Assembly: GCF_900176425.1 (NCBI RefSeq)
Contig: NZ_FWXS01000008.1
Location: forward strand, 1-64,000
From: Moheibacter sediminis
GTDB taxonomy: Bacteria; Bacteroidota; Bacteroidia; Flavobacteriales; Weeksellaceae
DNA: 64,000 nt
Direction of reading: 5' to 3'
In this document: positions 44,270-52,841 of the stretch, piece by piece
Layout of the letters: every line of letters starts with the position of its first letter
How positions within the stretch are numbered: the stretch's first letter is position 1
Translations under genes and position numbers: made by a program
The notes under the pieces: model-generated
Told to the model about the DNA's origin: nothing
The model's input: only the letters and a program-made list of their open reading frames with translations
Databases searched by the model: none

Positions 44270-45171
44270 GTAATTTTTTAGCAATTGTCTGGGATATCAA
44301 CCCGGTTTTATTTGACATTGGATTCATCAAAATCCATTATTACAGTTTGATGTGGATTTTGGCATTTGTCATGGGTTGGTATGTGATGAAACATATATTT
44401 GAAACAGACAAAGTGGATATCAAAATCCTTGATCCTTTGTTTCTTTATGCTTTCTTGGGAGTAGTTATTGGAGCAAGGTTAGGAGAATTATTTTACAATA
44501 TAGACTCATACTGGGGACAGCCCATCGGACAAGTTTTGATTGAAGTTTTCTTACCGGTTCAGAAAAATCCGGAAGCATCGACGATGTTTGGATTGTTGCA
44601 AGGCTATGAATTTTCCGGTTTCAGAGGGTTGGCTAGTCATGGTGCGGCCTGTGGGTTTTTGATTACCGCTTATTTGTTCAACCGAAAATATTTGAAAAAG
44701 AATTTGTTGTGGTTGCTTGACAGGGTTGCGCTTACAGTTCCGTTGGGTGGTGCTGCTATTCGTGTGGGGAATTTTATCAATGGCGAAATTGTGGGGACTC
44801 CTACCAATTTACCCTGGGCTGTTGAATTTAAAAATCAAAGTGCAGAATATGGGGAAATCGTAGGTCGCCATCCATCTCAATTATATGAAGCAATTGGATA
44901 TGTAATTATTTTCTTTATTATTTGGCATTTTTATAAAAGGACAAACAAAAAATTTCAGCTTGGATTTATCTTCGGATTGTTCTTCGTTTTACTTTGGTCG
45001 GTTAGATTTTTTGTAGAATTTTTCAAAGAAAGCCAGAATAAATCTTCGGGTGAATTTGTTGCTAAAACGATTGATATTGGATTGAATAACGGACAGATCC
45101 TGAGCATTCCTTTTATTTTATTGGGATTAATTATCATGATTACTTCCAAAAACAGAATTTATAAAGATTAA
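44266..45171 (+). CDS. lgt: Prolipoprotein diacylglyceryl transferase
   Basis: A 301-residue inner-membrane enzyme with about seven spans that adds a diacylglyceryl group to the lipobox Cys of prolipoproteins. Signatures are [35 protein letters not shown], the diagnostic [21 protein letters not shown] and [10 protein letters not shown]. The Arg in RxGN and His in SHG are important for activity in the family. It follows yidD with a 4-nt overlap and precedes a DUF192 lipoprotein by 13 bp. It would modify the many lipoproteins encoded in this window. Confidence 0.97.
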   Translation: MSNFLAIVWDINPVLFDIGFIKIHYYSLMWILAFVMGWYVMKHIFETDKVDIKILDPLFLYAFLGVVIGARLGELFYNIDSYWGQPIGQVLIEVFLPVQKNPEASTMFGLLQGYEFSGFRGLASHGAACGFLITAYLFNRKYLKKNLLWLLDRVALTVPLGGAAIRVGNFINGEIVGTPTNLPWAVEFKNQSAEYGEIVGRHPSQLYEAIGYVIIFFIIWHFYKRTNKKFQLGFIFGLFFVLLWSVRFFVEFFKESQNKSSGEFVAKTIDIGLNNGQILSIPFILLGLIIMITSKNRIYKD

Positions 45172-45184
45172 AAATTTAACATAA

Positions 45185-45703
45185 ATGAAAAAGATATTTT
45201 TTGCGTTAGGCATCATCTCATTGGTAATTTCTTGCGAGAAAAAAGATGCTGCAGTTTCTGATGGGGCTAATGAGGTTGTAGAGATCCCATTCAAGAAAGA
45301 AGGCGAATTGGAATTCATCAACGCAAAGGGCGAAGCTTTCAAAAAAATAGACATCGAAATTGCAGAAACAAACAACGAGCGTGCGCGTGGTTTGATGGAT
45401 CGCTCAAAAATGGAAGAAAACAATGGAATGATCTTCATTTTCGGAGATGATGAAATCAGACCGCATACTTTTTACATGAAAAATACAAGAATTCCTTTGG
45501 ACATTATGTATTTCTCAAAAGATTCCGTTTTGATAAATATTGCAAGGAACGCACAACCCGGCGCGGACTCTGAACAAGGAGGCGGAACGGTTGCCGGAGC
45601 AGCTTCTGATTCGAAATTTGTAGTTGAAATCAATGGTGGTTTGGCTGATGTTTGGGGAATCAAAGAAGGAGAAACAAAAATCCGCTGGAATACAGTGAAT
45701 TAA
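45185..45703 (+). CDS. DUF192 lipoprotein
   Basis: A 172-residue lipoprotein with lipobox LVISC (Cys17) followed by an acidic linker and a DUF192 domain (EIAETNNERARGLMDRSKMEENNGMIFIF, FYMKNTRIPLDIMYF, GGLADVWGIKEGE). The family forms a small beta-fold and has no known biochemical role. It lies 13 bp behind lgt, whose product would lipidate it. It is probably part of the yidD-lgt transcript. Confidence 0.93.
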   Translation: MKKIFFALGIISLVISCEKKDAAVSDGANEVVEIPFKKEGELEFINAKGEAFKKIDIEIAETNNERARGLMDRSKMEENNGMIFIFGDDEIRPHTFYMKNTRIPLDIMYFSKDSVLINIARNAQPGADSEQGGGTVAGAASDSKFVVEINGGLADVWGIKEGETKIRWNTVN

Positions 45704-45745
45704 AAATAATTCATAAATTTAAACCTTAACTAAAAATTCATAAAT

Positions 45746-46135
45746 ATGGGAATGTTGAAAGAATTCAAAGAGTTTGCAATGCGCGGAAATGTAATCGACC
45801 TGGCAGTGGGTGTGGTTATTGGTGGTGCATTTGGTAAGATCGTTACTTCGTTGGTGGATGATGTCATCACACCTGCGATTTTGACTCCAGCACTCAATGC
45901 TGCCAATCTTGACAATTTAAGTCAATTGGTGATTCCTGGAACGGCAATTAAATACGGTAATTTTATTTCGAATGTAATTTCTTTCATGATCATTGCTTTT
46001 GCTTTGTTTTTGATTATTAAAGGAATTAATCAGCTTCAAAAGAAAAAAGCCGCAGAACCAGCTGCACCTCCTGCTCCGACAAAAGAAGAAGTTCTTTTAA
46101 CAGAAATCAGAGATTTACTGAAAGAGAAGAATTAA
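45746..46135 (+). CDS. mscL: Large-conductance mechanosensitive channel MscL
   Basis: A 129-residue channel protein. [41 protein letters not shown] is the amphipathic N-terminal helix and TM1; TM2 ([25 protein letters not shown]) follows, and the C-terminal helix ([16 protein letters not shown]) gives the pentamer bundle. It opens on membrane tension during hypo-osmotic shock. A strong terminator lies 21 bp after the stop. Confidence 0.97.
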   Translation: MGMLKEFKEFAMRGNVIDLAVGVVIGGAFGKIVTSLVDDVITPAILTPALNAANLDNLSQLVIPGTAIKYGNFISNVISFMIIAFALFLIIKGINQLQKKKAAEPAAPPAPTKEEVLLTEIRDLLKEKN

Positions 46136-46155
46136 TTAAGGATTCTATAAAAGTA

Positions 46156-46187
46156 AAAAGCTCATCTTTGGATGGGCTTTTTTTGTT
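46156..46187 (+). terminator. mscL terminator
   Basis: Stem AAAAGCTCATC (46156-46166) with GATGGGCTTTT (46171-46181; one G-T pair), tetraloop TTTG, then T-run. Confidence 0.88.
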
Positions 46188-46350
46188 TTTGAAATTGGAA
46201 AAGCAAATTATTTAAGTCTGAGAGAAATAAAAACTTAATCAATAGTCAATGTAATCATATTTCTACCCGTTTGCTATGTCAATTAATTTCGTTCTTTTCG
46301 CAACTCTCATATTGAGTGATTTTATTGAAAATGAGATTAAGATATAGAAC

Positions 46351-46381
46351 AAAAAAAGCGGCACCGATTAAGATGCCGCTT
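46351..46381 (-). terminator. Terminator for the OmpA-type gene
   Basis: AAGCGGCA (46356-46363) pairs with TGCCGCTT (46374-46381); the minus-strand exit is T7. Confidence 0.85.
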
Positions 46382-46400
46382 ATATGATTAATTTATTTTA

Positions 46401-47882
46401 TTAGTTTTTGATTTCTAAGTTATCAATCTTAGCGCCATATTCTTTGAAGATAACTCTACGGTTTTCTAAGTTTTTCCAAGGTGGACAGTTGCTTATTGGG
46501 TCACACTCTGGGTGCTTCAAGTCAGACTCTCCTTTTCCTACAGGGTATAATTGGTTTGCAGGGACTCCTTTGTTAACTAAATAACGTACTACTGAAGCAG
46601 CTCTTCTTTCAGATAAATTCTGGTTGTATTGTGCACTACCAGCAGCGTCAGTATGACCTTCTACGTAGAATCTGTAGTTAGGGTGAGCTTCCAATACGTC
46701 AAATGCAGCATTCAATTTAGAGTATGATACAGTTCTGATTACATCTTTGTCATAGTCAAATTCAATTCCTTCAAGCAATTGATTTAAGTTGTCAATGATG
46801 TTTTCGATACTAACTTCTACAACCGGAAGTGGACAACCGTTATTTGTCGGAGGACCCGGGATGGTAGGACATTCATCGTTAGAATCCGGAGTTCCGTCAC
46901 CATCTGCATCTAGTGGACAGCCAGCACCGTCAACTTTGATTCCCTCTGGCGTATCCGGACATTTGTCTTGCTCGTCACAGACACCATCATTGTCACTGTC
47001 AACACAAGGCTTGTATTCACCACCCCCTGTTGTAACAAGGTCTTTTAATGGATCATGCCATCTCAAGTGTTCTTTGTGTTTTCCTAATTTGTAATGAATA
47101 CCTAATGAAAATGTTATCATATTATCATCACGGCCTTCTTCAAAATCAGCCAATGTTTCTATGCCTGGATCTGGTCTTCCTGATCCGTCAAACTCTTCAT
47201 CACCTGTAAGTACATACATAGCTCTAAGTTCCATGTCAAATCTATTGTTGATTTTATACATTAAACCCGTTCCAATCTGCCAAAATACAGAAAAAGATGA
47301 TAGATCTTGTTTGTCAACTACTAACCAGTCATGATATTTATGACCTTCTGGAGCACCAGGTGCAATTCTACTTGCTTCATAGGCCAAAATACCAACTCCT
47401 CCATATAAATGTTGTGACCACCTATATGGTGAGTGATTGTCTGTTCTTCTTAATAAGGAACTTAAATTCAAGTCCCCTATAAGCGTGATTGCCTGATATT
47501 TGGTTTTTGCTTCCCAAGGAATGTAACTGTCATAATGACTAGTTCCCTCGTTTGCCTGACGTGTTTGTCCCATTTGGTACATAACTCCTATGCCTACGGC
47601 ATGGGTCATCTGCTTGGTAAGCTGTAATTGTACATCATAGCCTGGGTAAAATCCTACTGCACCCCAACTCATTAGATCTGCTCCCTGCAAGAGACTAGTT
47701 CCTCCATAAACTGCTATAGACCAGTCGTTGAATTTTTTGTCTGCTTGGGTGAATTTTTTTTTGTTCGAATTTTGAGCGCTAGACTCAAAATTAGTCTCTG
47801 TCAACTCAGTGCTTTGGGAAAATAAGTTTCCTGAAAAGATAAGTAAGGACAGAACACTAATCAATCGTAGTTCTTTCTTCAT
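46401..47882 (-). CDS. OmpA-family outer-membrane protein with thrombospondin type-3 repeats
   Basis: A 493-residue protein. ATG 47882 starts the signal peptide MKKELRLISVLSLLIFSGNLFSQ; the longer frame from 47918 adds only a charged lead. An eight-stranded barrel-like region (residues ~50-290) is followed by calcium-binding DxDxDGxxDxxDxCP repeats (DSDNDGVCDEQDKCPDTPEG, DADGDGTPDSNDECP) and a C-terminal OmpA domain with FYVEGHTDAAGS and NLSERRAASVVRYLV, which binds peptidoglycan. It anchors the outer membrane to the wall. It has its own -7 box and terminator. Confidence 0.95.
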   Translation of the reverse strand: MKKELRLISVLSLLIFSGNLFSQSTELTETNFESSAQNSNKKKFTQADKKFNDWSIAVYGGTSLLQGADLMSWGAVGFYPGYDVQLQLTKQMTHAVGIGVMYQMGQTRQANEGTSHYDSYIPWEAKTKYQAITLIGDLNLSSLLRRTDNHSPYRWSQHLYGGVGILAYEASRIAPGAPEGHKYHDWLVVDKQDLSSFSVFWQIGTGLMYKINNRFDMELRAMYVLTGDEEFDGSGRPDPGIETLADFEEGRDDNMITFSLGIHYKLGKHKEHLRWHDPLKDLVTTGGGEYKPCVDSDNDGVCDEQDKCPDTPEGIKVDGAGCPLDADGDGTPDSNDECPTIPGPPTNNGCPLPVVEVSIENIIDNLNQLLEGIEFDYDKDVIRTVSYSKLNAAFDVLEAHPNYRFYVEGHTDAAGSAQYNQNLSERRAASVVRYLVNKGVPANQLYPVGKGESDLKHPECDPISNCPPWKNLENRRVIFKEYGAKIDNLEIKN

Positions 47883-47940
47883 AGATTTGTTTTTTGGTGG
47901 TTGTTGTTTTTCAAACAATTATTTCTAAAAGTTTGAACTG

Positions 47941-47948
47941 CAAATTTA
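47941..47948 (-). promoter_or_regulatory. -7 box for the OmpA-type gene
   Basis: Minus-strand TAAATTTG matches TAnnTTTG, about 58 nt before ATG 47882 and just beyond the folK stop, leaving a leader of roughly 50 nt. Confidence 0.45.
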
Positions 47949-47972
47949 GAAAAATTATCTATTTAATAAATA

Positions 47973-48377
47973 TCATAGGAGCTTTTTCACAAAATTTCTT
48001 GAAAATATTTGATTATGAGGTAATTTTAAGGTCTTAGATTCAAAATTTATACTGTTAAAAATGAGTATGTCGATGTCAATAATCCTGTCTTCATATTTTC
48101 CTTCGGCTCTGTTTCTTGTATAAATCCTTCCCATATCATTTTCTATGAGTTTAATCTCAGTGAGTAATTTCATAGGGGAGAATTCAGTTGAAATCCATAG
48201 TGTCTGATTGAGAAAATTATTTTCAGAATCAAAACCCACAGGTTCTGTTTCGATAATTTCTGACATTCTTGTGATTTCACCTATCTTGCTGCCGATAAGC
48301 TCCTGCGCAGTTTGCAGGTTTAAATTTTTATCTCCTAAATTTGTTCCGAGTAACAAAATGACTTGATTGTGCGACAT
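47973..48377 (-). CDS. folK: 2-amino-4-hydroxy-6-hydroxymethyldihydropteridine diphosphokinase
   Basis: A 134-residue HPPK of the folate pathway, transferring pyrophosphate from ATP to the hydroxymethyl pterin. ATG 48377 (MSHNQVILLLGTNLGDK) is preferred to the ATG three codons upstream. LLGTNLGDKNLNL, VGFDSENNFLNQTL, and RNRAEGKYEDRIIDIDILIF with the essential Asp residues are diagnostic. The C-terminus is shorter than in E. coli HPPK, but retains KLPHNQIFSRNFV. Divergent from sppA. Confidence 0.93.
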   Translation of the reverse strand: MSHNQVILLLGTNLGDKNLNLQTAQELIGSKIGEITRMSEIIETEPVGFDSENNFLNQTLWISTEFSPMKLLTEIKLIENDMGRIYTRNRAEGKYEDRIIDIDILIFNSINFESKTLKLPHNQIFSRNFVKKLL

Positions 48378-48412
48378 ATGTTGCAAAGTAATAAATTATA
48401 TAAATTAAACTA

Positions 48413-50188
48413 ATGAAAAAATTCTTCGGAAATGTATCTGCAGTTGTAGTAGGAAATTTCGTGACATTTGCTGTGATTGCTCTCGTAATCGGTGGTATTG
48501 TTTTAGTTTCGTCTCTACCTTCATTTTTTAAAGGGAAAGGACCTAAAGACGGTTCTGTACTTGAAATCACGCTTAATTCTCCTATCAAAGAAAGCAGTAT
48601 GGACGATGAGGCTACTTTGTTTGGTCCTCCTCCCGGCACAAGTACTTACCTGAGAGACATTCTTCGTTCGATTGAAGAAGCGAAAGAAGACGATAAAATA
48701 AAAGGAATCAGTCTGCGTATAGGTACCTTTAACGGTGGCGCGACTCAGCTTGCTGATGTAAGAACTGCATTGGAAGATTTCAAAGAAAGCGGTAAATTCA
48801 TATATGCTTATTCACACAATTCTTCTCAGGGAGGTTATATTTTGAATTCGGTAGCAGATTCGGTTTTTCAGAATCCTATGGGAATGGTGTTGGTGCAGGG
48901 TATGAGTGCAGAGGTGATGTTCTTTAAAAATCTAGGAGATAAATTTGGAATTGACTTTCAGGTTATACGTCATGGTCAGTATAAATCTGCTGTAGAACCT
49001 TATCTGAGAGAAGATATGTCAGAGGAAAACCGTGAGCAATTGTCATTAATTTTAAATGATATCTGGAAAAATATGTCAGACAAAGTGATGGCTTCTAGAA
49101 AATTGACTTCGGAAGAATGGAATACTGCTGTAGATAGTTTGTACAGTTTCAATCCTGAAAAAGCAGTTCAGTATAAACTGGTTGATAAAATTGCGCTTGA
49201 ACCTGAATATGAGCAGGCGCTGGCAAATAAATTAGAACTTAAGATCAAAGAAGATGAGAGTTTGCATGAGAAACTGGATGAGTACACTATTACTATAGAG
49301 AAGTATGCTGAGAATCTGAAGCCAGAGAGTGGGAAAGACCAGGTTGCTATACTATATGCGTCGGGAACCATCTTGCCTGGCGAAGGTTTTAGCGGGATTC
49401 AGTCTGAGACTTACAAGCAGACCATACGTGATCTGAAAGAAGATGACAATGTAAAGGCAGTTGTTTTGAGAATTAATTCTCCGGGGGGAAGCGCTGATGC
49501 GTCTGAAGAGATCTTGTTTGAATTGAGAGAATTGAGAAAGAAGAAACCAATCATTGTTTCTTTTGGTGATGTGGCTGCGTCAGGTGGATATTATATGGCG
49601 ATGGAAGCGGATTCTATTTTTGCGCATCCGTCAACGATTACAGGTTCTATAGGTGTATTTGGGATGATGCCCAATTTTAAGAAACTGGCAAATAATCTGG
49701 GTGTCACGACAGATTATGTGAATACCAATGCAAATTCTGACTTTTTGAAAACTCCGTTTAAACCGCTTACGCCAAGCGGCCTGAAAGCGATGACCAATAT
49801 GACAGAGAGTGTTTATTCTATCTTTGTGAATCATGTGATGAAAGCACGTAAGATGACTTACGAGCAGGTGGATACGATAGGCGGAGGCCGTGTCTGGTCG
49901 GGTGTACAGGCTAAGAAAATAGGACTGATAGATGCTTTCGGGGGATTGAATGATGCAATAGATGCTGCGGCGAAAAAAGCAAAGCTGGATAAATATTCGA
50001 TCGTTGATTATCCGTTCCGTAAGGGAGGTATTGAGGAATTTATGGCGCAGTTTCAGGGTGTGAAATCGGAAGCATTTGTAAAGGAAGAACTGGGTGAAGA
50101 TTATTACAATCTTTATACAGAGCTCAAAGCCATCCGTGAGCATCAGGGAATACAGGTACGCATGCCTTTCAATGTGAAGATCAGATAA
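48413..50188 (+). CDS. sppA: Signal peptide peptidase SppA (67K type)
   Basis: A 591-residue membrane-bound serine protease that degrades signal peptides after cleavage. A single transmembrane helix near residues 13-34 is followed by the two tandem SppA domains. The catalytic pair is Lys191 (GQYKSAVEPYLR, in the N-terminal half) and Ser390 (DVAASGGYYMA, in the C-terminal half), the same split dyad as E. coli SppA. Length fits the 67K class. A terminator at 50244-50278 ends the gene. Codon use becomes noticeably GC-richer towards the 3' end. Confidence 0.96.
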   Translation: MKKFFGNVSAVVVGNFVTFAVIALVIGGIVLVSSLPSFFKGKGPKDGSVLEITLNSPIKESSMDDEATLFGPPPGTSTYLRDILRSIEEAKEDDKIKGISLRIGTFNGGATQLADVRTALEDFKESGKFIYAYSHNSSQGGYILNSVADSVFQNPMGMVLVQGMSAEVMFFKNLGDKFGIDFQVIRHGQYKSAVEPYLREDMSEENREQLSLILNDIWKNMSDKVMASRKLTSEEWNTAVDSLYSFNPEKAVQYKLVDKIALEPEYEQALANKLELKIKEDESLHEKLDEYTITIEKYAENLKPESGKDQVAILYASGTILPGEGFSGIQSETYKQTIRDLKEDDNVKAVVLRINSPGGSADASEEILFELRELRKKKPIIVSFGDVAASGGYYMAMEADSIFAHPSTITGSIGVFGMMPNFKKLANNLGVTTDYVNTNANSDFLKTPFKPLTPSGLKAMTNMTESVYSIFVNHVMKARKMTYEQVDTIGGGRVWSGVQAKKIGLIDAFGGLNDAIDAAAKKAKLDKYSIVDYPFRKGGIEEFMAQFQGVKSEAFVKEELGEDYYNLYTELKAIREHQGIQVRMPFNVKIR

Positions 50189-50243
50189 AATTAATACAGA
50201 GTACGGGATATTCTTTTGAAGATTTCCGGTAAAATATATAGTG

Positions 50244-50278
50244 AAATCCCTGTCATGTGTTTGTGGCGGGGATTTTTT
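50244..50278 (+). terminator. sppA terminator
   Basis: A 12-bp stem with two G-T pairs (50244-50255 with 50264-50275) and T6 tail. Confidence 0.85.
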
Positions 50279-50307
50279 ATTTTAATATAATGAATGGGGA
50301 GAAAAAA

Positions 50308-50682
50308 TTACTTTTTCTCCAGCTCTGAAATACGTTTGGTCAGTTCTTCTATTTGGGAATCTTTGGCTTTACTGGATTCTATTAGGCTCTTGATTTGTTC
50401 GATGATATTTTCTGGAAAATTATTTATTGTTCCATGATTAATTCCAACGACGCCTCCTTCATTTTTATCTACATTATTTATCGTTTTCTCATCAACAAAA
50501 TATTCAAAATCCTTGTCAAATATTTTACAGACTTTGTCCATGAGCAGAAAATCGATCTTTTTGGAAGCCTCACTTTCTATATTGCTGAGTGTACTTTGTG
50601 AAATGTTCAAAAGCTCTGCCAGCTCAGGTTGTGAGATTTTTCTCTCTTCGCGTAAACGTTTGATTTTGATTCCTACTCCCAT
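50308..50682 (-). CDS. Xre-type HTH regulator with C-terminal coiled coil
   Basis: A 124-residue DNA-binding protein. The N-terminal ~65 residues form an HTH_3 domain (IKRLREERKISQPELAELLNISQSTLSNIESEA), followed by IDFLLMDKVCKIFDKDFEYFV. A short linker with VVGINHGTINNFP leads to a coiled coil (residues ~90-124) that should mediate dimerisation. Tandem 21-bp repeats lie directly upstream of its start codon, between it and the divergent lipoprotein gene, pointing to autoregulation and control of that gene. No partner toxin gene is adjacent. Confidence 0.88.
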   Translation of the reverse strand: MGVGIKIKRLREERKISQPELAELLNISQSTLSNIESEASKKIDFLLMDKVCKIFDKDFEYFVDEKTINNVDKNEGGVVGINHGTINNFPENIIEQIKSLIESSKAKDSQIEELTKRISELEKK

Positions 50683-50724
50683 AATTTTATCGGTTTTCCG
50701 GTTAAAATTATCAATTTTCCGATT
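50683..50724. promoter_or_regulatory. Tandem 21-bp operator-like repeats of the Xre regulator
   Basis: Two directly adjacent 21-bp units (50683-50703 and 50704-50724) agree at 16 of 21 positions and share TATC then TTTTCCG and TT. The period is exactly two helical turns. They begin at the ATG of the Xre gene and lie ~80 bp before the divergent lipoprotein gene, an arrangement expected of a cooperative repressor site. Confidence 0.5.
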
Positions 50725-50802
50725 GGTAAACCTAGAAAATTCTTAAAAATTTGTAAAAATCAAAAATTTAATTAATTTTATTTAACCTAAAAATCAACGC
50801 CT

Positions 50803-52188
50803 ATGAAAAAAGTGCTGCCGCTATTGCTGTTCAGCTGGCTGTTTGTGATGTTTTCCTGTAAGGAAGATGATCTGGAAACAAGAGGTCATGAACATGCAGA
50901 ACATTCAATGAAAAAGAATAAAGTTAGCTTTCAAAAAATGAAAAGCTACCTTTTGTATCACACTGATTCCTCACTACCCGCTTATTTTGAGCCTGCTTAC
51001 AGCAGAGGAAATGATGCTTTTGTCACAGCAGTGGATACTACCAGTATAGTCCAGATCGTGAGTGGGGATATCACAACATTTACTTTGCATGTCAATACGC
51101 TGGATGATGAACTTTATGCCTATTCAAATCTAGTTATAAGATTGGAAGAAGGTAAAATTACAGAATCCATACTGCATTACAATCCCACAGCAGATTGGCA
51201 GACAGCCTATAATAGAGGAGAAAGACTGCCGTATGAAGGGGATCTGACTGTAACGGATATCAATGGAGAAGCAAGAGGAACGGGAGGAGCCGGTTGTATG
51301 CTGGAAATCCAGATTGCCTGCTATGGAGGTTCTTGTCCATGTACCGATGGAAATGGTCAGACAATTTATGTACAGATTTCTTGTGGTGGTGGTGGCTCAG
51401 ACCCAGGCGATGGTAATCCTACAGACCCAAATCCGGGAGGCTATGACCCATCTGAAGGAGGCGGCGGGGGTAATAACAATGGTGCACATAATTCCTGCCA
51501 GTTTCTCAAGAATAAGCTCACAGAGCCTTTGCAAAATGGTCAAAATTTCAAGACAAGGCTGCAGGAACTAAAGCCTAAAGTATTTAACTCTCCCGATGAA
51601 TGGGGCTACATAAACCAAAATCCGAGTGAAGACCCAAATGTAAGCAGCGGTGCAACCAACCAGTATAATCCTGCAAAAGCAACAACGATACCAGACGGAA
51701 GGAAAGCAGTAAAGTTAGATATTTCCGGGCCTCACATATTTGGCTACATGCACACGCATCCTAACAACGAATCAACGGCAGGCATTCCTTCCATGGAAGA
51801 CATAATAGAATTTTTGAGAATGGTAAAATACCGTTATCAATCGGGATTGCCGACCAATAATACTTATAGTATCGTAGTCGGTAACCATGGTGTATATGCC
51901 ATCACAATAGATAATATAGATGATTTCATATCGGGCTACGGAAGCTTCAGCAGGGAGCTGATGAAAGATTTTGTACAGAGGTTCGAAAATAATTATTACG
52001 ATAAAGTAAAGAACCGTCCTTTAAGTGAAAACGACCGTCCAAATAATGAAAAAGCATTGCTTAAGTTTCTGAATACCATTAAATTTGATACAGGCATCGG
52101 GGTTTACAGAGCCAATGATAACCTGACCGGATGGGATAAGCTTCAGCTCAATGCCAGCGGACAAGTCCAACCAACCAATTGCAACTAA
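50803..52188 (+). CDS. Lipoprotein with C-terminal JAMM/JAB-like domain
   Basis: A 461-residue lipoprotein with lipobox VMFSC (Cys19). Residues ~25-160 are a domain of unknown type. A Cys-rich segment (GAGCMLEIQIACYGGSCPC) and a long Gly/Pro/Asp linker (residues ~195-230) lead to a C-terminal domain. It contains FGYMHTHPNNESTAGIPSMEDI: His317, His319, Ser330 and Asp333 follow the JAMM metal motif H[ST]H...SxxD, although the gap of 10 residues is three longer than usual. JAB/JAMM proteins are zinc isopeptidases or amidases. Next to an Xre regulator and a DUF6705-like gene. The metal-dependent activity is inferred. Confidence 0.72.
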   Translation: MKKVLPLLLFSWLFVMFSCKEDDLETRGHEHAEHSMKKNKVSFQKMKSYLLYHTDSSLPAYFEPAYSRGNDAFVTAVDTTSIVQIVSGDITTFTLHVNTLDDELYAYSNLVIRLEEGKITESILHYNPTADWQTAYNRGERLPYEGDLTVTDINGEARGTGGAGCMLEIQIACYGGSCPCTDGNGQTIYVQISCGGGGSDPGDGNPTDPNPGGYDPSEGGGGGNNNGAHNSCQFLKNKLTEPLQNGQNFKTRLQELKPKVFNSPDEWGYINQNPSEDPNVSSGATNQYNPAKATTIPDGRKAVKLDISGPHIFGYMHTHPNNESTAGIPSMEDIIEFLRMVKYRYQSGLPTNNTYSIVVGNHGVYAITIDNIDDFISGYGSFSRELMKDFVQRFENNYYDKVKNRPLSENDRPNNEKALLKFLNTIKFDTGIGVYRANDNLTGWDKLQLNASGQVQPTNCN

Positions 52189-52200
52189 AAAAATAGAATT

Positions 52201-52785
52201 ATGAAAAATGTATTTATTATATTAATGATATCCTTATCCGGTATGATAGCCAATGCTCAAAGCCCTGTGCTTCCCCTGCGTTCACACGGAGATTACATTA
52301 CAAACGGCTGTTATCTAAAAGACAGCCAGAATGAGCTCTTGCCCTTTACCGGAACCTGGGTATACCAAAACGGAAATACTAAGGTAACTTTGAAATTTCA
52401 AAGAGTAAAATTACATCTTGATATGAGCTATCCCAGCTATTATAAAGATATTCTGGAGGCAAAATATAAAGTAGAGGTAAATAATATGGTTATTTTTGAT
52501 AACCTGAATGAAGCTTATAATATTGTAGGCACAAGTATGATTTCCGGAGGAATATTTCAGGGAGATAAGTACTTGGTTACTTTTGTAGATGACCTGAAAT
52601 GTGAGATATGGGGAGAAGCTAAGATATGGATAGAGAACGGTAAGCTCCATTGGGACATGATGCCGACTTTGCTGAGCATAGACCCCGAATATGACTGCCC
52701 TCAGTCCAATGACGACCATTTTTATGACAATATGACCTTGCCCTGGAATATGGTGCTTACCAAGCAGGGGTTTGGAGGTTTGTAA
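52201..52785 (+). CDS. Exported DUF6705-like protein
   Basis: A 194-residue exported protein with signal peptide MKNVFIILMISLSGMIANAQ. The start of the mature part, PLRSHGDYITNGCYLKDSQNELLPFTGTWVYQNG, and VTLKFQRVKLHL resemble DUF6705, a family I recall from Chryseobacterium and relatives; other features are a beta-rich body and FDNLNEAYNIVGTSMISGG. No catalytic motif was found. It lies 12 bp after the JAMM lipoprotein gene, so both form one unit, ended by a terminator at 52803-52828. The family assignment is from memory and moderate. Confidence 0.68.
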   Translation: MKNVFIILMISLSGMIANAQSPVLPLRSHGDYITNGCYLKDSQNELLPFTGTWVYQNGNTKVTLKFQRVKLHLDMSYPSYYKDILEAKYKVEVNNMVIFDNLNEAYNIVGTSMISGGIFQGDKYLVTFVDDLKCEIWGEAKIWIENGKLHWDMMPTLLSIDPEYDCPQSNDDHFYDNMTLPWNMVLTKQGFGGL

Positions 52786-52802
52786 ATAAAATATATGTAT
52801 AT

Positions 52803-52828
52803 AACAGCATCTGAAAGGATGCTGTTTT
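52803..52828 (+). terminator. Terminator after the DUF6705-like gene
   Basis: AACAGCATC (52803-52811) pairs with GATGCTGTT (52818-52826), loop TGAAAG, followed by a short T-run. Confidence 0.8.
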
Positions 52829-52841
52829 AGTTTAATTAATA

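Noticed and set aside
50803-52188. RadC-type DNA repair protein because of HTHP and SMEDI
   Set aside because: RadC is cytoplasmic and has the HxH-x7-SxxD spacing; this protein is a lipoprotein with a ten-residue gap, so only the JAB-like fold is inferred.
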